Assembly (NCBI RefSeq): GCF_001274725.1
Contig: NZ_LGUF01000007.1
Location: forward strand, 954,001-1,018,000
Direction of reading: 5' to 3'
From: Sporosarcina globispora
GTDB lineage: Bacteria > Bacillota > Bacilli > Bacillales > Cytobacillaceae
Length of the DNA: 64,000 nucleotides
Part shown: one piece after another, positions 1 to 7,969 of the stretch
Numbering within the stretch: position 1 is the stretch's first letter
Layout: every line of letters starts with the position of its first letter
Notes under the pieces: model-generated
Databases searched by the model: none
Seen by the model: only the letters and a program-made list of their open reading frames with translations
Told to the model about the DNA's origin: nothing
Program-made: the position numbers and the translations under genes

Positions 1-936
1 AAGAATTTGAAGAAGTACTTTAGCTCAGGCAAGAATGAAGTCTTAAAGGCTGTTGATGATATTTCCTTTACTATTTATAAGGGTGAGACGCTTGGTCTGG
101 TTGGTGAGTCAGGCTGTGGAAAATCAACTACGGGAAGGACGCTGATGCGCCTTTATGATGCCACAGATGGGGAAGTCTTGTTCCAGGGAGAGAAGGTTCA
201 CGGTAAAAAGAGTCCTGCAGAGTTAAAAGAGTTTAACCGCAAAGTACAGATGATATTTCAAGATCCGTATGCCTCTCTTAATCCGCGAAAAACGGTGGCG
301 GATATTATTGCGGAGGGAATTGATATCCATGGCCTTGCTGCTTCGAAGGAAGAGAGAAGAGAAAAGGTATACGAACTGCTCGAGACAGTTGGGCTGAATA
401 AAGATCACGCGAATCGCTATCCTCATGAGTTTTCAGGAGGACAGCGCCAGCGGATCGGGATTGCACGGGCACTGGCTGTGGAGCCGGAATTTATTATTGC
501 AGACGAACCCATCAGTGCTCTTGATGTTTCGATACAGGCTCAGGTCGTCAATTTAATGAAAAAGCTGCAAAAAGAGCGTGGTTTAACCTATTTGTTTATT
601 GCCCATGACTTATCTATGGTTAAGCACATCAGTGATCGCGTCGGCGTTATGTATCTTGGCAGTATGGTAGAGCTGGCGTCTTCAGATGAATTATATGATG
701 AGCCGCTGCACCCTTATACTCAAGCGCTGCTGTCAGCTGTACCGGTACCGGATCCGGCCAGAGAAAAATCACGGGAGAGGATCATCCTTGAAGGAGATCT
801 CCCGAGTCCAAGCAGTCCTCCAAGCGGCTGCCGCTTCCGAACTCGCTGCCCGCATGCAACAGAGCTTTGCGCCAGCTCTGTGCCGAAATGGAGAGAAGCC
901 AAACCGAATCATTGGGTTGCATGTCATTTGTTTTAG
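1..936 (+). CDS. Oligopeptide/dipeptide ABC importer ATPase (OppF/DppF-like), 5' end outside window
   Basis: Cytoplasmic ATPase that powers uptake of peptides through an Opp/Dpp permease. Seen: Walker [10 protein letters not shown], signature SGGQRQR, Walker B FIIADEP, H-loop IAHD, and the C-terminal oligopeptide-transporter domain with its conserved GCRFRTRCP segment. The frame is open to base 1 and the first residues (KNLKKYF) match the segment that normally follows a short N-terminal beta strand. The true start is therefore upstream of the window, and the TTG at 7 is probably internal. The last gene of the operon would fit, because a hairpin (1021-1055) and oppositely oriented genes follow. 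The substrate cannot be told from the ATPase alone. Confidence 0.93.
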   Translation, partial: KNLKKYFSSGKNEVLKAVDDISFTIYKGETLGLVGESGCGKSTTGRTLMRLYDATDGEVLFQGEKVHGKKSPAELKEFNRKVQMIFQDPYASLNPRKTVADIIAEGIDIHGLAASKEERREKVYELLETVGLNKDHANRYPHEFSGGQRQRIGIARALAVEPEFIIADEPISALDVSIQAQVVNLMKKLQKERGLTYLFIAHDLSMVKHISDRVGVMYLGSMVELASSDELYDEPLHPYTQALLSAVPVPDPAREKSRERIILEGDLPSPSSPPSGCRFRTRCPHATELCASSVPKWREAKPNHWVACHLF

Positions 937-1020
937 AAAATGGCTGGTTAGAAATAAAAGTTTGCATACAAACTGAGCCTAATAGGGCATCAAATTAAAA
1001 TTTATTTGAAATATTCAATT

Positions 1021-1055
1021 GAGCTGTGAAGGAAAAATTCGTACTTTCACAGCTC
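1021..1055. terminator. Hairpin between convergent genes
   Basis: Ten-base arms GAGCTGTGAA and TTCACAGCTC around a 15-base loop. It lies between the end of the peptide-transporter ATPase and the stop of the minus-strand gene at 1061. Neither side has a strong T-run, so it is a plausible but not ideal bidirectional terminator. Confidence 0.5.
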
Positions 1056-1060
1056 CCTCT

Positions 1061-1336
1061 CTAAGGAAAATAAATATCCAAACGATCCTTATCTCTTCGC
1101 ATAATATAGTAATTTTGAAAACCTTCGCCTATCAATGCATTACGATACTTTCTCGAATTAATGGTCAAAACCTGCTTTTTATGTTTAATAAAATAAATCG
1201 ATCCATGATGTACATAAATGGAGTTAAAGTCCGTGCCATCACGGCTGATCAGCTCATCTTCATAATAATAATTTAAAATAACCTGGCGATTTTTATAATC
1301 ACATAAAATAGTAAAATCCTTTATTTGCTTTTCCAT
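1061..1336 (-). CDS. Small protein of unknown function
   Basis: About 91 residues, not recognised. I start at ATG 1336 (MEKQIKDF) because the frame upstream only adds a basic, repetitive stretch (MRMRRVRSKG) inside the preceding gene. A GGAGGG lies about 11 bases upstream. The protein is rich in Tyr, Ile and charged residues and looks like a compact beta-rich cytoplasmic domain; no signal peptide or membrane segment is visible. It overlaps the end of the gene at 1321-1581 by 16 bases, so the two are very likely co-transcribed and translationally coupled. Confidence 0.6.
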   Translation of the reverse strand: MEKQIKDFTILCDYKNRQVILNYYYEDELISRDGTDFNSIYVHHGSIYFIKHKKQVLTINSRKYRNALIGEGFQNYYIMRRDKDRLDIYFP

Positions 1337-1581
1337 ACCCTTAGAACGTACCCTCCGCATCCGCATTGATCAATAAATTGAGCATCCACTTTATTTCCGA
1401 AGTGCAATTGTAAAACATCAGTTAAGTAATCATCTGGATTTCCTAATTTAGCAGGTGTAACGATATTGACATAAAACCCCTTCGCCGTCTGGCTGACAGC
1501 TGTCAGAGCATCATTGACCAGCAGTTCTATGTTATTTATATAATTATCTTCTTCAAGGGAAACAGACCAGTTCTTTTCCAT
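1321..1581 (-). CDS. Small protein with a C-terminal CGCGG motif, unknown function
   Basis: About 86 residues starting MEKNWSVS at ATG 1581, preceded by a good GAGAGGTG ribosome site. A longer frame to 1617 exists but lacks such a site. The visible hallmark is a CGCGGY motif near the C-terminus, which could bind metal or form a disulfide. The rest is alternating helix and strand without membrane segments. It is the first gene of a two-gene minus-strand unit with the overlapping gene at 1061-1336. I do not recognise the family. Confidence 0.65.
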   Translation of the reverse strand: MEKNWSVSLEEDNYINNIELLVNDALTAVSQTAKGFYVNIVTPAKLGNPDDYLTDVLQLHFGNKVDAQFIDQCGCGGYVLRVWKSK

Positions 1582-1659
1582 GACGGCACCTCTCTTCAGC
1601 ACAATCTTACAATACATGGAAAATAAATGATGTGAGTTGAATCACAATGACTCAAAAAA

Positions 1660-1685
1660 AGAACAGCCGCATAGGCAGCTGTTCT
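1660..1685 (-). terminator. Terminator of the secreted PIG-L gene
   Basis: On the minus strand, arms GAACAGC and GCTGTTC are followed by a run of seven T (the A-run at 1654-1660 on the plus strand). It sits just past the stop of the gene at 1694-4201. Confidence 0.75.
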
Positions 1686-1693
1686 CTTTAAAC

Positions 1694-4201
1694 TTATTCA
1701 TTTTGACCGTAGCTGATCAAATTCGTGAAAATGCGGTAGCCTCCAGGAACCTGACCCTGGATCTGGCGATAGAATACCAGGTTGGTATAAAGGTAGGTTC
1801 CTTCGCCATAGCCGGCCATTAGAATGCCGCCGTCAAATGGCTTCTCGTTTGGATCGCCCATGCGCACAAAAGTTTCAAAGCGGTCATCCCACTGCATTGG
1901 ATAGTATAATCCTCTTTCCTGAATCCAATTGGCCCAGTCGTTCTCTGTAATGTTATTTGGATAGTTGAAGAGCGGCGATTCAGGCTGAAGAACGGCAACA
2001 GGTGCATTTTCATCGGTTACCCTCCAGCGGATGGATGGGTCACCAATAGTCAGCGGGTATGGTGCAGTGTCTTCTTTATTCCATCCATCGTTCGGTTTAT
2101 GGTATTGGACCACCATATGCCCTCCATTTGCAACATATTCTTTTAAGCGTTCATTATTTGCCGTAAGGTCTTCCCGTGATAAGTAGGCACGGATACCAAC
2201 AACGATGGTGTCGTATTGGCTTAAATCACCTGAAGCCAGATCGTTCTCAGTAAGCTTCGTCACATCAATTCCTGCATTGGACAAGTAGTCTGCCACTTTA
2301 TCAAAGCCGCTTTCAACATAGCCGACCTTTAAGCCCTCCGGTGCAAGCAATTCAAAGGCGACCCCATTTACTTGTGCTGGATACAGGTAATAAAAAGTTC
2401 CGATGTGGTCATACTGAATCTCTTGAACCGTTGAATCAAAGGTTTTTCCATTTACGGATGCCTGAGCCGACAGTTTAAAGTCACCTTCCTTAATATCAGC
2501 GGGCGGGCTAAGTGTAAAGGTAACCTCTTTTTCCTCCAGTGAAGAGGAGAAGTTTACAGCAGCATTTTCCGGGCTGACTGACCATCCTTCCGGTATATTT
2601 AAGGATACAGAAGCTTGAGCTGCTCCTTCACGGTAATTTTTCACTTTTACCTTTACAGGGACTTCTTCCTGAACATCAGCTGTATTAATAACTAGATCTT
2701 CAGGAGAAAGAGTAAGGCCAACGTCCGGCAGAACGGCAATGGTGCCATACAATTCAGAAACAGTCACTGTCTTTGCACCTGCATATTCATAGCTGACCTT
2801 TGCCTGAATGGCATGGGTTGCGTATGCGTGGTAATACTCTGCATCAGCTGGAACCTGAACATCAAAAGTAACTTCGGTTGTTTTACCAGGTGCAAGGTCT
2901 GCAGCTTTAGATTTATCAGAAACCTTCCAGCCCTCTGGGGTGATCAGTCCAACATCTGCTTTCTTTAGTTTCTGGCTGCCGCTATTCGTTAACGTGACGG
3001 TAACAGCAGTTTCCTGCCCTTTTGTCAGAATGCTGGACTCCGCCTGTGCTTTGATTTCAAGGTCAGAGGATACTAAACTCGCATTTAGCAGCTGTTCTTT
3101 TTTCACTTCAAGCTTATGAAGCAAATCAGACTTCAGCTGAGAATCAAGGTTGGATTTCTCCGTTTTCTTCACTAAGCGGTCCACTTCTTTTAATGCTTTT
3201 TGCGTTTTGCTGAATACCTGGCTATGACTTGGGTAGCTGGAGATGATCCCATCCAGGCTTTTTTGGAATTTTGTAAAGTGCACCTGCAATGCTTTTTCTT
3301 TCTTTGGAAGTGTTTGTGCCCATTCTTTAAAATCGTATGGGATTCCGGCAAAAAGATCATTGCTGCCGTTTGTTTCAACTGCGCTATCCACTAACTCCAA
3401 ATGTGTTTGTCTTGGCGCGACAGGGATGTCATTGCCCATTCCCTGGCTCTTGTGCATATAGCGTGATTCTTCGCCGATTTGCGGATAGGACATGCCGTAG
3501 ATAGGATCAAACATGCCTATTTCAATCGATGTATCTGCTGTATCTTTACTTTCTGCCGGCAAATAAAACTTTTTAGTCTGCCAGACAGATAATCCCTCTT
3601 TTAAGTGTTCAGGAAAAACGTTAGGATCTGCGGCATCTTTGAAGGCTTCCTGGCTGAGAATGGTCATAGTGCGGTGGTGTCCGTGCTGGGTATCCGAGTC
3701 CCTGAAGGATGGCATCACAATATCTGGCTGGTAAGTACGAATAAAGCGGATTAATCTTTCATACGTAAGGTCCTTGCCCCAGTGGCTCAGGGTTTCATCC
3801 TTTGTCTTGGAAAAGCCGAAATCATAGATGGTATCAGAGGTTGTTTCACTTAAATGGTAGGCTTTAACTCCGGTGATTTTCGCTGCTTCAATCATTTCAC
3901 GGGAGCGGATAATTCCAAGGCCGTTCCCAAGCTCCTGCCCGATTTCATTCTGGCCGCCCTCGCCGCGGTTAGCAATCAGGCTTGAGGTTTTAACACCGAG
4001 TCCTCTTGATAGGTAAGCAAGAAAGTCACTGCGCTCATCGTCAGGGTGTGCCCCTGAATTCAAAAAGCTGACCGTTGTGTCCAGTGGTTTCACTGCACTC
4101 CATAGGTCGGGGTCATGCTCTTCTGACTGAGCACTTCCGTTTAGAGGCAGCAAAGAGAGAATTAACGCTAAGGATAAGAAATAAACAAAGATTTTTTTCA
4201 A
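1694..4201 (-). CDS. Secreted large PIG-L family deacetylase with NEW3-type domains
   Basis: Predicted zinc-dependent N-deacetylase acting outside the cell on an N-acetylated sugar or glycoconjugate. Seen: signal peptide (residues 1-24, ending NGSAQS); LmbE/PIG-L domain roughly 45-300 with AHPDDE at 51-56 and the third histidine in the segment DTQHGHHRTM; two NEW3-like beta repeats (roughly 385-600) each containing a PEGWxVS signature; and a C-terminal Rossmann/amidotransferase-like region with VGIRAY (roughly 620-835). At 835 residues it belongs to the long extracellular version, not the short BshB type. It starts with TTG at 4201, with AAAGGGG about nine bases upstream. It is divergent from the ROK repressor, and a XylR-like palindrome (4274-4296) sits in its upstream region. 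The substrate is unknown; link to a sugar-responsive repressor is inference. Confidence 0.85.
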   Translation of the reverse strand: MKKIFVYFLSLALILSLLPLNGSAQSEEHDPDLWSAVKPLDTTVSFLNSGAHPDDERSDFLAYLSRGLGVKTSSLIANRGEGGQNEIGQELGNGLGIIRSREMIEAAKITGVKAYHLSETTSDTIYDFGFSKTKDETLSHWGKDLTYERLIRFIRTYQPDIVMPSFRDSDTQHGHHRTMTILSQEAFKDAADPNVFPEHLKEGLSVWQTKKFYLPAESKDTADTSIEIGMFDPIYGMSYPQIGEESRYMHKSQGMGNDIPVAPRQTHLELVDSAVETNGSNDLFAGIPYDFKEWAQTLPKKEKALQVHFTKFQKSLDGIISSYPSHSQVFSKTQKALKEVDRLVKKTEKSNLDSQLKSDLLHKLEVKKEQLLNASLVSSDLEIKAQAESSILTKGQETAVTVTLTNSGSQKLKKADVGLITPEGWKVSDKSKAADLAPGKTTEVTFDVQVPADAEYYHAYATHAIQAKVSYEYAGAKTVTVSELYGTIAVLPDVGLTLSPEDLVINTADVQEEVPVKVKVKNYREGAAQASVSLNIPEGWSVSPENAAVNFSSSLEEKEVTFTLSPPADIKEGDFKLSAQASVNGKTFDSTVQEIQYDHIGTFYYLYPAQVNGVAFELLAPEGLKVGYVESGFDKVADYLSNAGIDVTKLTENDLASGDLSQYDTIVVGIRAYLSREDLTANNERLKEYVANGGHMVVQYHKPNDGWNKEDTAPYPLTIGDPSIRWRVTDENAPVAVLQPESPLFNYPNNITENDWANWIQERGLYYPMQWDDRFETFVRMGDPNEKPFDGGILMAGYGEGTYLYTNLVFYRQIQGQVPGGYRIFTNLISYGQNE

Positions 4202-4273
4202 TGTGTGTAACCCCTTTCAAAATATGTTAAATAGCGATCTTTTTAAACTCCTTTCATTCTAGGTCTAAAGCAG

Positions 4274-4296
4274 GTTAGTTAAATATCCTAACTAAC
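4274..4296. promoter_or_regulatory. XylR/ROK-type operator candidate near the PIG-L gene
   Basis: Perfect inverted repeat with 8-base arms GTTAGTTA and TAACTAAC and a 7-base spacer. The half-site resembles the TTAGTT half-site of Bacillus XylR operators, and the ROK repressor gene begins 230 bases away. It lies about 75 bases upstream of the deacetylase start. Confidence 0.6.
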
Positions 4297-4388
4297 TTAC
4301 GGCAACTACCCGCCTAATAAATATCATAATAGGGGAAAACTGTTAATATTTCAATATTCTAAAAATTAATCATATTAAAATCCTTCTT

Positions 4389-4412
4389 TAGTCATATAAA
4401 TAGTCATATAAA
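4389..4412 (+). repeat. Tandem 12-base duplication in the divergent intergenic gap
   Basis: Two adjacent perfect copies of TAGTCATATAAA. They lie between the two ROK-operator-like palindromes; function unknown. Confidence 0.6.
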
Positions 4413-4446
4413 TGATCGTAATTATCATAAAATTTAAAATAATGGG

Positions 4447-4462
4447 TTGTAAACGGTTACCA
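4447..4462 (+). promoter_or_regulatory. cre-like site (CcpA catabolite repression)
   Basis: TTGTAAACGGTTACCA fits the Bacillus cre consensus (WTGNAANCGNWNNCWW) at all but one position. It lies 60 bases upstream of the ROK repressor start, which fits catabolite repression of a carbon-uptake operon. Inferred by consensus only. Confidence 0.5.
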
Positions 4463-4483
4463 GGTAGGTTATATTGAAGTTAA

Positions 4484-4500
4484 TTAGTAATATTTACTAA
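4484..4500. promoter_or_regulatory. XylR/ROK-type operator candidate next to the repressor gene
   Basis: Perfect inverted repeat, arms TTAGTAA and TTACTAA with a 3-base spacer. It lies 22 bases before the ROK start and shares the TTAGTWA half-site with the palindrome at 4274-4296, as expected for autoregulation. Confidence 0.55.
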
Positions 4501-4522
4501 CCAAATCAATTAAGGCCGTGAT

Positions 4523-5737
4523 GTGATGAATTTTAATGGGACACCAATGCAAATGAAATCGATCAATAAAAAGAGAGTACTTCAATGGATTCAGGAAAAT
4601 TCACCGACTTCAAGGGCCGAGATTGCTGCGAAGATTTCCATAAGCAAGCCGACTGTTTCTTTATTGGTGGACGAATTGATAGGGGAAAAGTGGGTGTATG
4701 AAAAGGGGATAGGCGAATCGTCTTCACAAGGCGGAAGGAGGCCGATACATCTTTATTTCAATGAAAAAGCGGCTTATGTAATCGGAACAGATATCGGCGG
4801 CACGAAAGTAAAGACAGTCATAAGCGATCTGGGGGGCAATATCGTCCATTCCAGCAGTTTTTCAACTGTTCAATTTTTAGAATCAGGTCTTTTAAAACAA
4901 ATTGCCAAAGAAGTTCATTTCATGCTGGATGAATGCCATATTCCCCTGGATCAGGTGCTTGGAATGGGAGCGGGGGTTCCTGGAATTACCCAGACATCCA
5001 ATGGGGTCGTTTTAGAAGCACCAAGTTTAAATTGGATTCGATACCCGTTCTTAGCCGAAGCTGCGAAATACTTCACTTTCCCAGTTCATGTGGACAACGA
5101 TGTGAATGTCGCAGCACTTGGGGAGCAATGGCTGGGAAATGCAAAGAATAAACAGAATGTTCTGTTTATGGCGGTAGGAACAGGTATTGGAAGCGGAATT
5201 ATTATCAATAATCAGCTGTACCGGGGATATTCAAATGCTGCTGGTGAAATGGGTTATATGGTGACGGACAAAACAGATATGAAAAAAGACTTTAAGCCAA
5301 TTTTTCACCGCTATGGTTACTTGGAAAGCGTCGCCGGCGGAAAATCAATCGAAAAAAAACTGACAGAAGTCATCCAGCAGGAGCCGGACCACCCCGCTTA
5401 TTCTCAGGCAATAAAGGGGGAGCTGCCGGGGGAAATGTCCTTTTCCCTTGCGAAAAAGGGCGACACTTTAGCCATTTCGGTCATTGAAGAAGCCATTGAG
5501 CATCTGGCTTATGGAATCATTAATGCCGCGAGCTTATTGAATCCTGAAGTCATTATTTTAGGAGGTGGTGTTTTAAAATCATCTGATTACATTTTGCCTA
5601 GATTGGACAGGATCGTGAATCACTATCTTCCAAGTTCAGTAGAATTGAAGACTTCACGATTAGGTGATAATGCGGGAGTCCTGGGTGCTGTTTCACTCTT
5701 TTTGCGGGAGCATGAAAGTATTATCAAATTTTCTTAA
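4523..5737 (+). CDS. ROK-family transcriptional repressor (NagC/XylR type)
   Basis: Sugar-responsive DNA-binding repressor. Seen: N-terminal winged helix-turn-helix (roughly residues 15-65, with SRAEIAAKISISKPTVS), then the ROK sugar-kinase fold with DIGGTKVKTVISD, GAGVPGI and the GTGIGSG phosphate loop. Unusual: the CxCGxxGCxE zinc motif that normally follows the GEMGY segment is missing and replaced by HRYGYLESV. Start is GTG 4523 or ATG 4526; the AAGG upstream cannot decide between them. It is the first gene of a tight unit (16 bases to the binding-protein gene) that continues through the transporter to the lyase at 11163. Two palindromes upstream suggest that it controls itself and the divergent deacetylase. 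Confidence 0.87.
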   Translation: MMNFNGTPMQMKSINKKRVLQWIQENSPTSRAEIAAKISISKPTVSLLVDELIGEKWVYEKGIGESSSQGGRRPIHLYFNEKAAYVIGTDIGGTKVKTVISDLGGNIVHSSSFSTVQFLESGLLKQIAKEVHFMLDECHIPLDQVLGMGAGVPGITQTSNGVVLEAPSLNWIRYPFLAEAAKYFTFPVHVDNDVNVAALGEQWLGNAKNKQNVLFMAVGTGIGSGIIINNQLYRGYSNAAGEMGYMVTDKTDMKKDFKPIFHRYGYLESVAGGKSIEKKLTEVIQQEPDHPAYSQAIKGELPGEMSFSLAKKGDTLAISVIEEAIEHLAYGIINAASLLNPEVIILGGGVLKSSDYILPRLDRIVNHYLPSSVELKTSRLGDNAGVLGAVSLFLREHESIIKFS

Positions 5738-5753
5738 TGAGGGGGATTTTTCA

Positions 5754-6848
5754 ATGAAAAATAAGAAAAGGGCATCGATATTAACCACTTTATCCATTTC
5801 GGCTGCATTAATGCTTTCGGCGTGCAGTTCTGAACAGGGATCCAGCTCAAGCTCTGAAAAGGAGCCGGGAGACAAAGAGAATAAGCTGGAAGAAAAGGTA
5901 GTTATCTATTCACCGCATGGAAAAGATATTCTATCAAAGTTTGAACAGCAATTCGAGGAAAAATATCAGATTGATGTTGAATGGCTTGATATGGGATCAC
6001 AGGAAATCCTGGACCGGGTCCGTTCCGAGAAAAACAATCCACAGGCTGATGTCTGGTGGGGAGCGCCATCAGTAAACTTCGACCAGGCGAAGGATGAGGG
6101 GCTGTTAAAGCCATATGAACCATCCTATTCCGGAAGCCTGGCAGAAGGCTTCCATGATCCTGAGTGGCACTGGTCCGGAACAAGCCAAACACCGGAAGTC
6201 ATCATGTATAACAGCAAAGAATTATCAGAAGATGAAGCGCCTAAAGACTGGGATGAGCTTCTGGATCCGAAGTGGAAGGATGAAATCATCATCCGCTACC
6301 CGCTGGCATCCGGAACGATGAGAACCATTTTCTCAGCGATGATTTACCGTGATTTCAAGGACTCCAATGATCCGGCAGCTGGTTACGAATGGCTTGGAAA
6401 ATTGGATGCCAACACGAAAGAGTACGCAGCAAACCCTGAAATGATGTACAACAAGGTGGCTAAAGGGGAAGGAAAGCTGTCTGTCTGGGCAATGCCTGAC
6501 GTTGTTATGTTAAAAGAAAATAAAAATTATCCATTTGAATTCATCATTCCGGAAAGCGGCACACCTGTCCTGACAGAAGGGATTGCCGTTGTAAATGATG
6601 CTCCGCATCCAAAGGCGGCAGAAGCATTCTATGAGTTTGTCAACACGCCTGAAGCAGCCAAAATCCTTGCTGATGAATTCTACCGCATTCCAACAAGGGA
6701 TGATGTGGAAGGACTGCCTGAATGGATCACAAATACAGAGATTAAAAGCATGGATATCGACTGGAAAGTATTCCAGGAGAACAGCGACAGCTGGATGAAG
6801 TATTGGGATGAAAACATTAAGAGCGGAGAAAAAGAAATTAAAGAATAG
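5754..6848 (+). CDS. ABC transporter substrate-binding lipoprotein (solute-binding family 1, Fe3+/polyamine/phosphonate-like)
   Basis: Extracellular lipid-anchored receptor delivering a small solute to the permease at 7966-9657. Seen: lipoprotein signal with lipobox LSAC (Cys about residue 23), a Ser/Glu-rich linker, then a periplasmic-binding fold of the family-1 type with DVWWGAPS, PKDWDELLDPKWK and the ANPEMMYNKVAKGEG region. These are typical of iron(III), thiamine, polyamine or 2-aminoethylphosphonate receptors. I start at ATG 5754, preceded by GAGGGGG; the frame is open further upstream but overlaps the ROK gene. Length 364 residues is normal. No tyrosine cluster clearly diagnostic of iron binding is evident, so the ligand is open. 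Confidence 0.88.
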   Translation: MKNKKRASILTTLSISAALMLSACSSEQGSSSSSEKEPGDKENKLEEKVVIYSPHGKDILSKFEQQFEEKYQIDVEWLDMGSQEILDRVRSEKNNPQADVWWGAPSVNFDQAKDEGLLKPYEPSYSGSLAEGFHDPEWHWSGTSQTPEVIMYNSKELSEDEAPKDWDELLDPKWKDEIIIRYPLASGTMRTIFSAMIYRDFKDSNDPAAGYEWLGKLDANTKEYAANPEMMYNKVAKGEGKLSVWAMPDVVMLKENKNYPFEFIIPESGTPVLTEGIAVVNDAPHPKAAEAFYEFVNTPEAAKILADEFYRIPTRDDVEGLPEWITNTEIKSMDIDWKVFQENSDSWMKYWDENIKSGEKEIKE

Positions 6849-6862
6849 GAAGTGTAATAGGT

Positions 6863-7969
6863 ATGGCGTCCATAAACATAGATAATGTCCAAAAAGCCTT
6901 TGGAAAGGTTATTGCAGTCGATCATTTAAATCTGGATATAAAGGATGGGGAATTCTTCACCTTCCTTGGACCAAGTGGATGCGGCAAGACGACCACACTG
7001 CGGATGATTGCTGGATTCTATTATCCTACTAAAGGTGTTGTCCGTTTCGGCGATAAGGATATGACGCGTGTACCTCCTGAAAAGAGAAATACGGGCATGG
7101 TTTTCCAAAACTATGCCCTTTTTCCTCACATGACGGTTTTTGAAAATGTCGCTTTTGGATTAAGGGTTAGAAAAGTAGGCTCCAAGGAGCTCAAAGCAAA
7201 GGTTGAGGAAGTATTGCAAAAGGTAAGGCTTGAGCAATACGCCGAACGTCAGGTGAGCCAATTAAGCGGAGGTCAGCAGCAGCGTGTTGCGCTGGCAAGG
7301 GCATTAGTGATTGAACCGGAGATTTTGCTGCTGGACGAACCACTCAGCAACCTGGATGCCAAGCTGCGCGATGAAATGAGAAGCGAAATACTGAGATTGC
7401 AAAAAGACTATAAGATTACGACCATCTATGTTACCCATGACCAGGCAGAGGCATTATCCATGAGCGACCGGATTGCGGTATTTAACTTTGGGGTCTGCCA
7501 CCAGGTGGGAACACCTTCGGAAATCTATAATGAACCAGCCAATGATTTCGTTGCCGGTTTTATCGGGGAAATCAATCTGCTGCCTGTCAATATCAGCAGA
7601 ATGGAAGATGATTATATCTTTGTAGAAGTGCAGAACGGTGAAAATGACAGTGAGCTTGCCGTTCGAAATGCCCCCTTTAATTATAACCAGGAAAACAAAG
7701 GGAACCTGGCTTTATCCATCCGTCCTGAGTCTATTAAAATACTGGAAAAAGAGGCGGAAGGGAAGAATATCTTCAAAGGAGTGGTTGAGGAAGTCCATTT
7801 CTTTGGCTCCCTTATCAATGTTGTTGTCAGGGTTGAGGGCCTTAAGCTCCAGGTGAATGCCCTGAATAGCGGCTTATCCAGAAATCTGCAGGCGGGAGCA
7901 GAGATATGGGTGGAGCTGCCTGAAGAGCAGATGCGGATTATTCCGGTTGTGACTGGTGATGCATCATGA
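6863..7969 (+). CDS. ABC transporter ATPase (FbpC/PotA-like) with TOBE domain
   Basis: ATPase of the importer encoded by its neighbours. Seen: Walker A GPSGCGKTT (about residues 34-42), Q-loop VFQNYALFPHM, signature LSGGQQQR, Walker B LLLDEP, switch histidine VTHDQAEA, and a C-terminal TOBE region (about 240-365). The length of 368 matches the CUT1/Fe/polyamine ATPase class. Start ATG 6863 follows the binding-protein stop by 14 bases. Its stop overlaps the permease start (ATGA at 7966-7969), indicating translational coupling. Confidence 0.92.
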   Translation: MASINIDNVQKAFGKVIAVDHLNLDIKDGEFFTFLGPSGCGKTTTLRMIAGFYYPTKGVVRFGDKDMTRVPPEKRNTGMVFQNYALFPHMTVFENVAFGLRVRKVGSKELKAKVEEVLQKVRLEQYAERQVSQLSGGQQQRVALARALVIEPEILLLDEPLSNLDAKLRDEMRSEILRLQKDYKITTIYVTHDQAEALSMSDRIAVFNFGVCHQVGTPSEIYNEPANDFVAGFIGEINLLPVNISRMEDDYIFVEVQNGENDSELAVRNAPFNYNQENKGNLALSIRPESIKILEKEAEGKNIFKGVVEEVHFFGSLINVVVRVEGLKLQVNALNSGLSRNLQAGAEIWVELPEEQMRIIPVVTGDAS

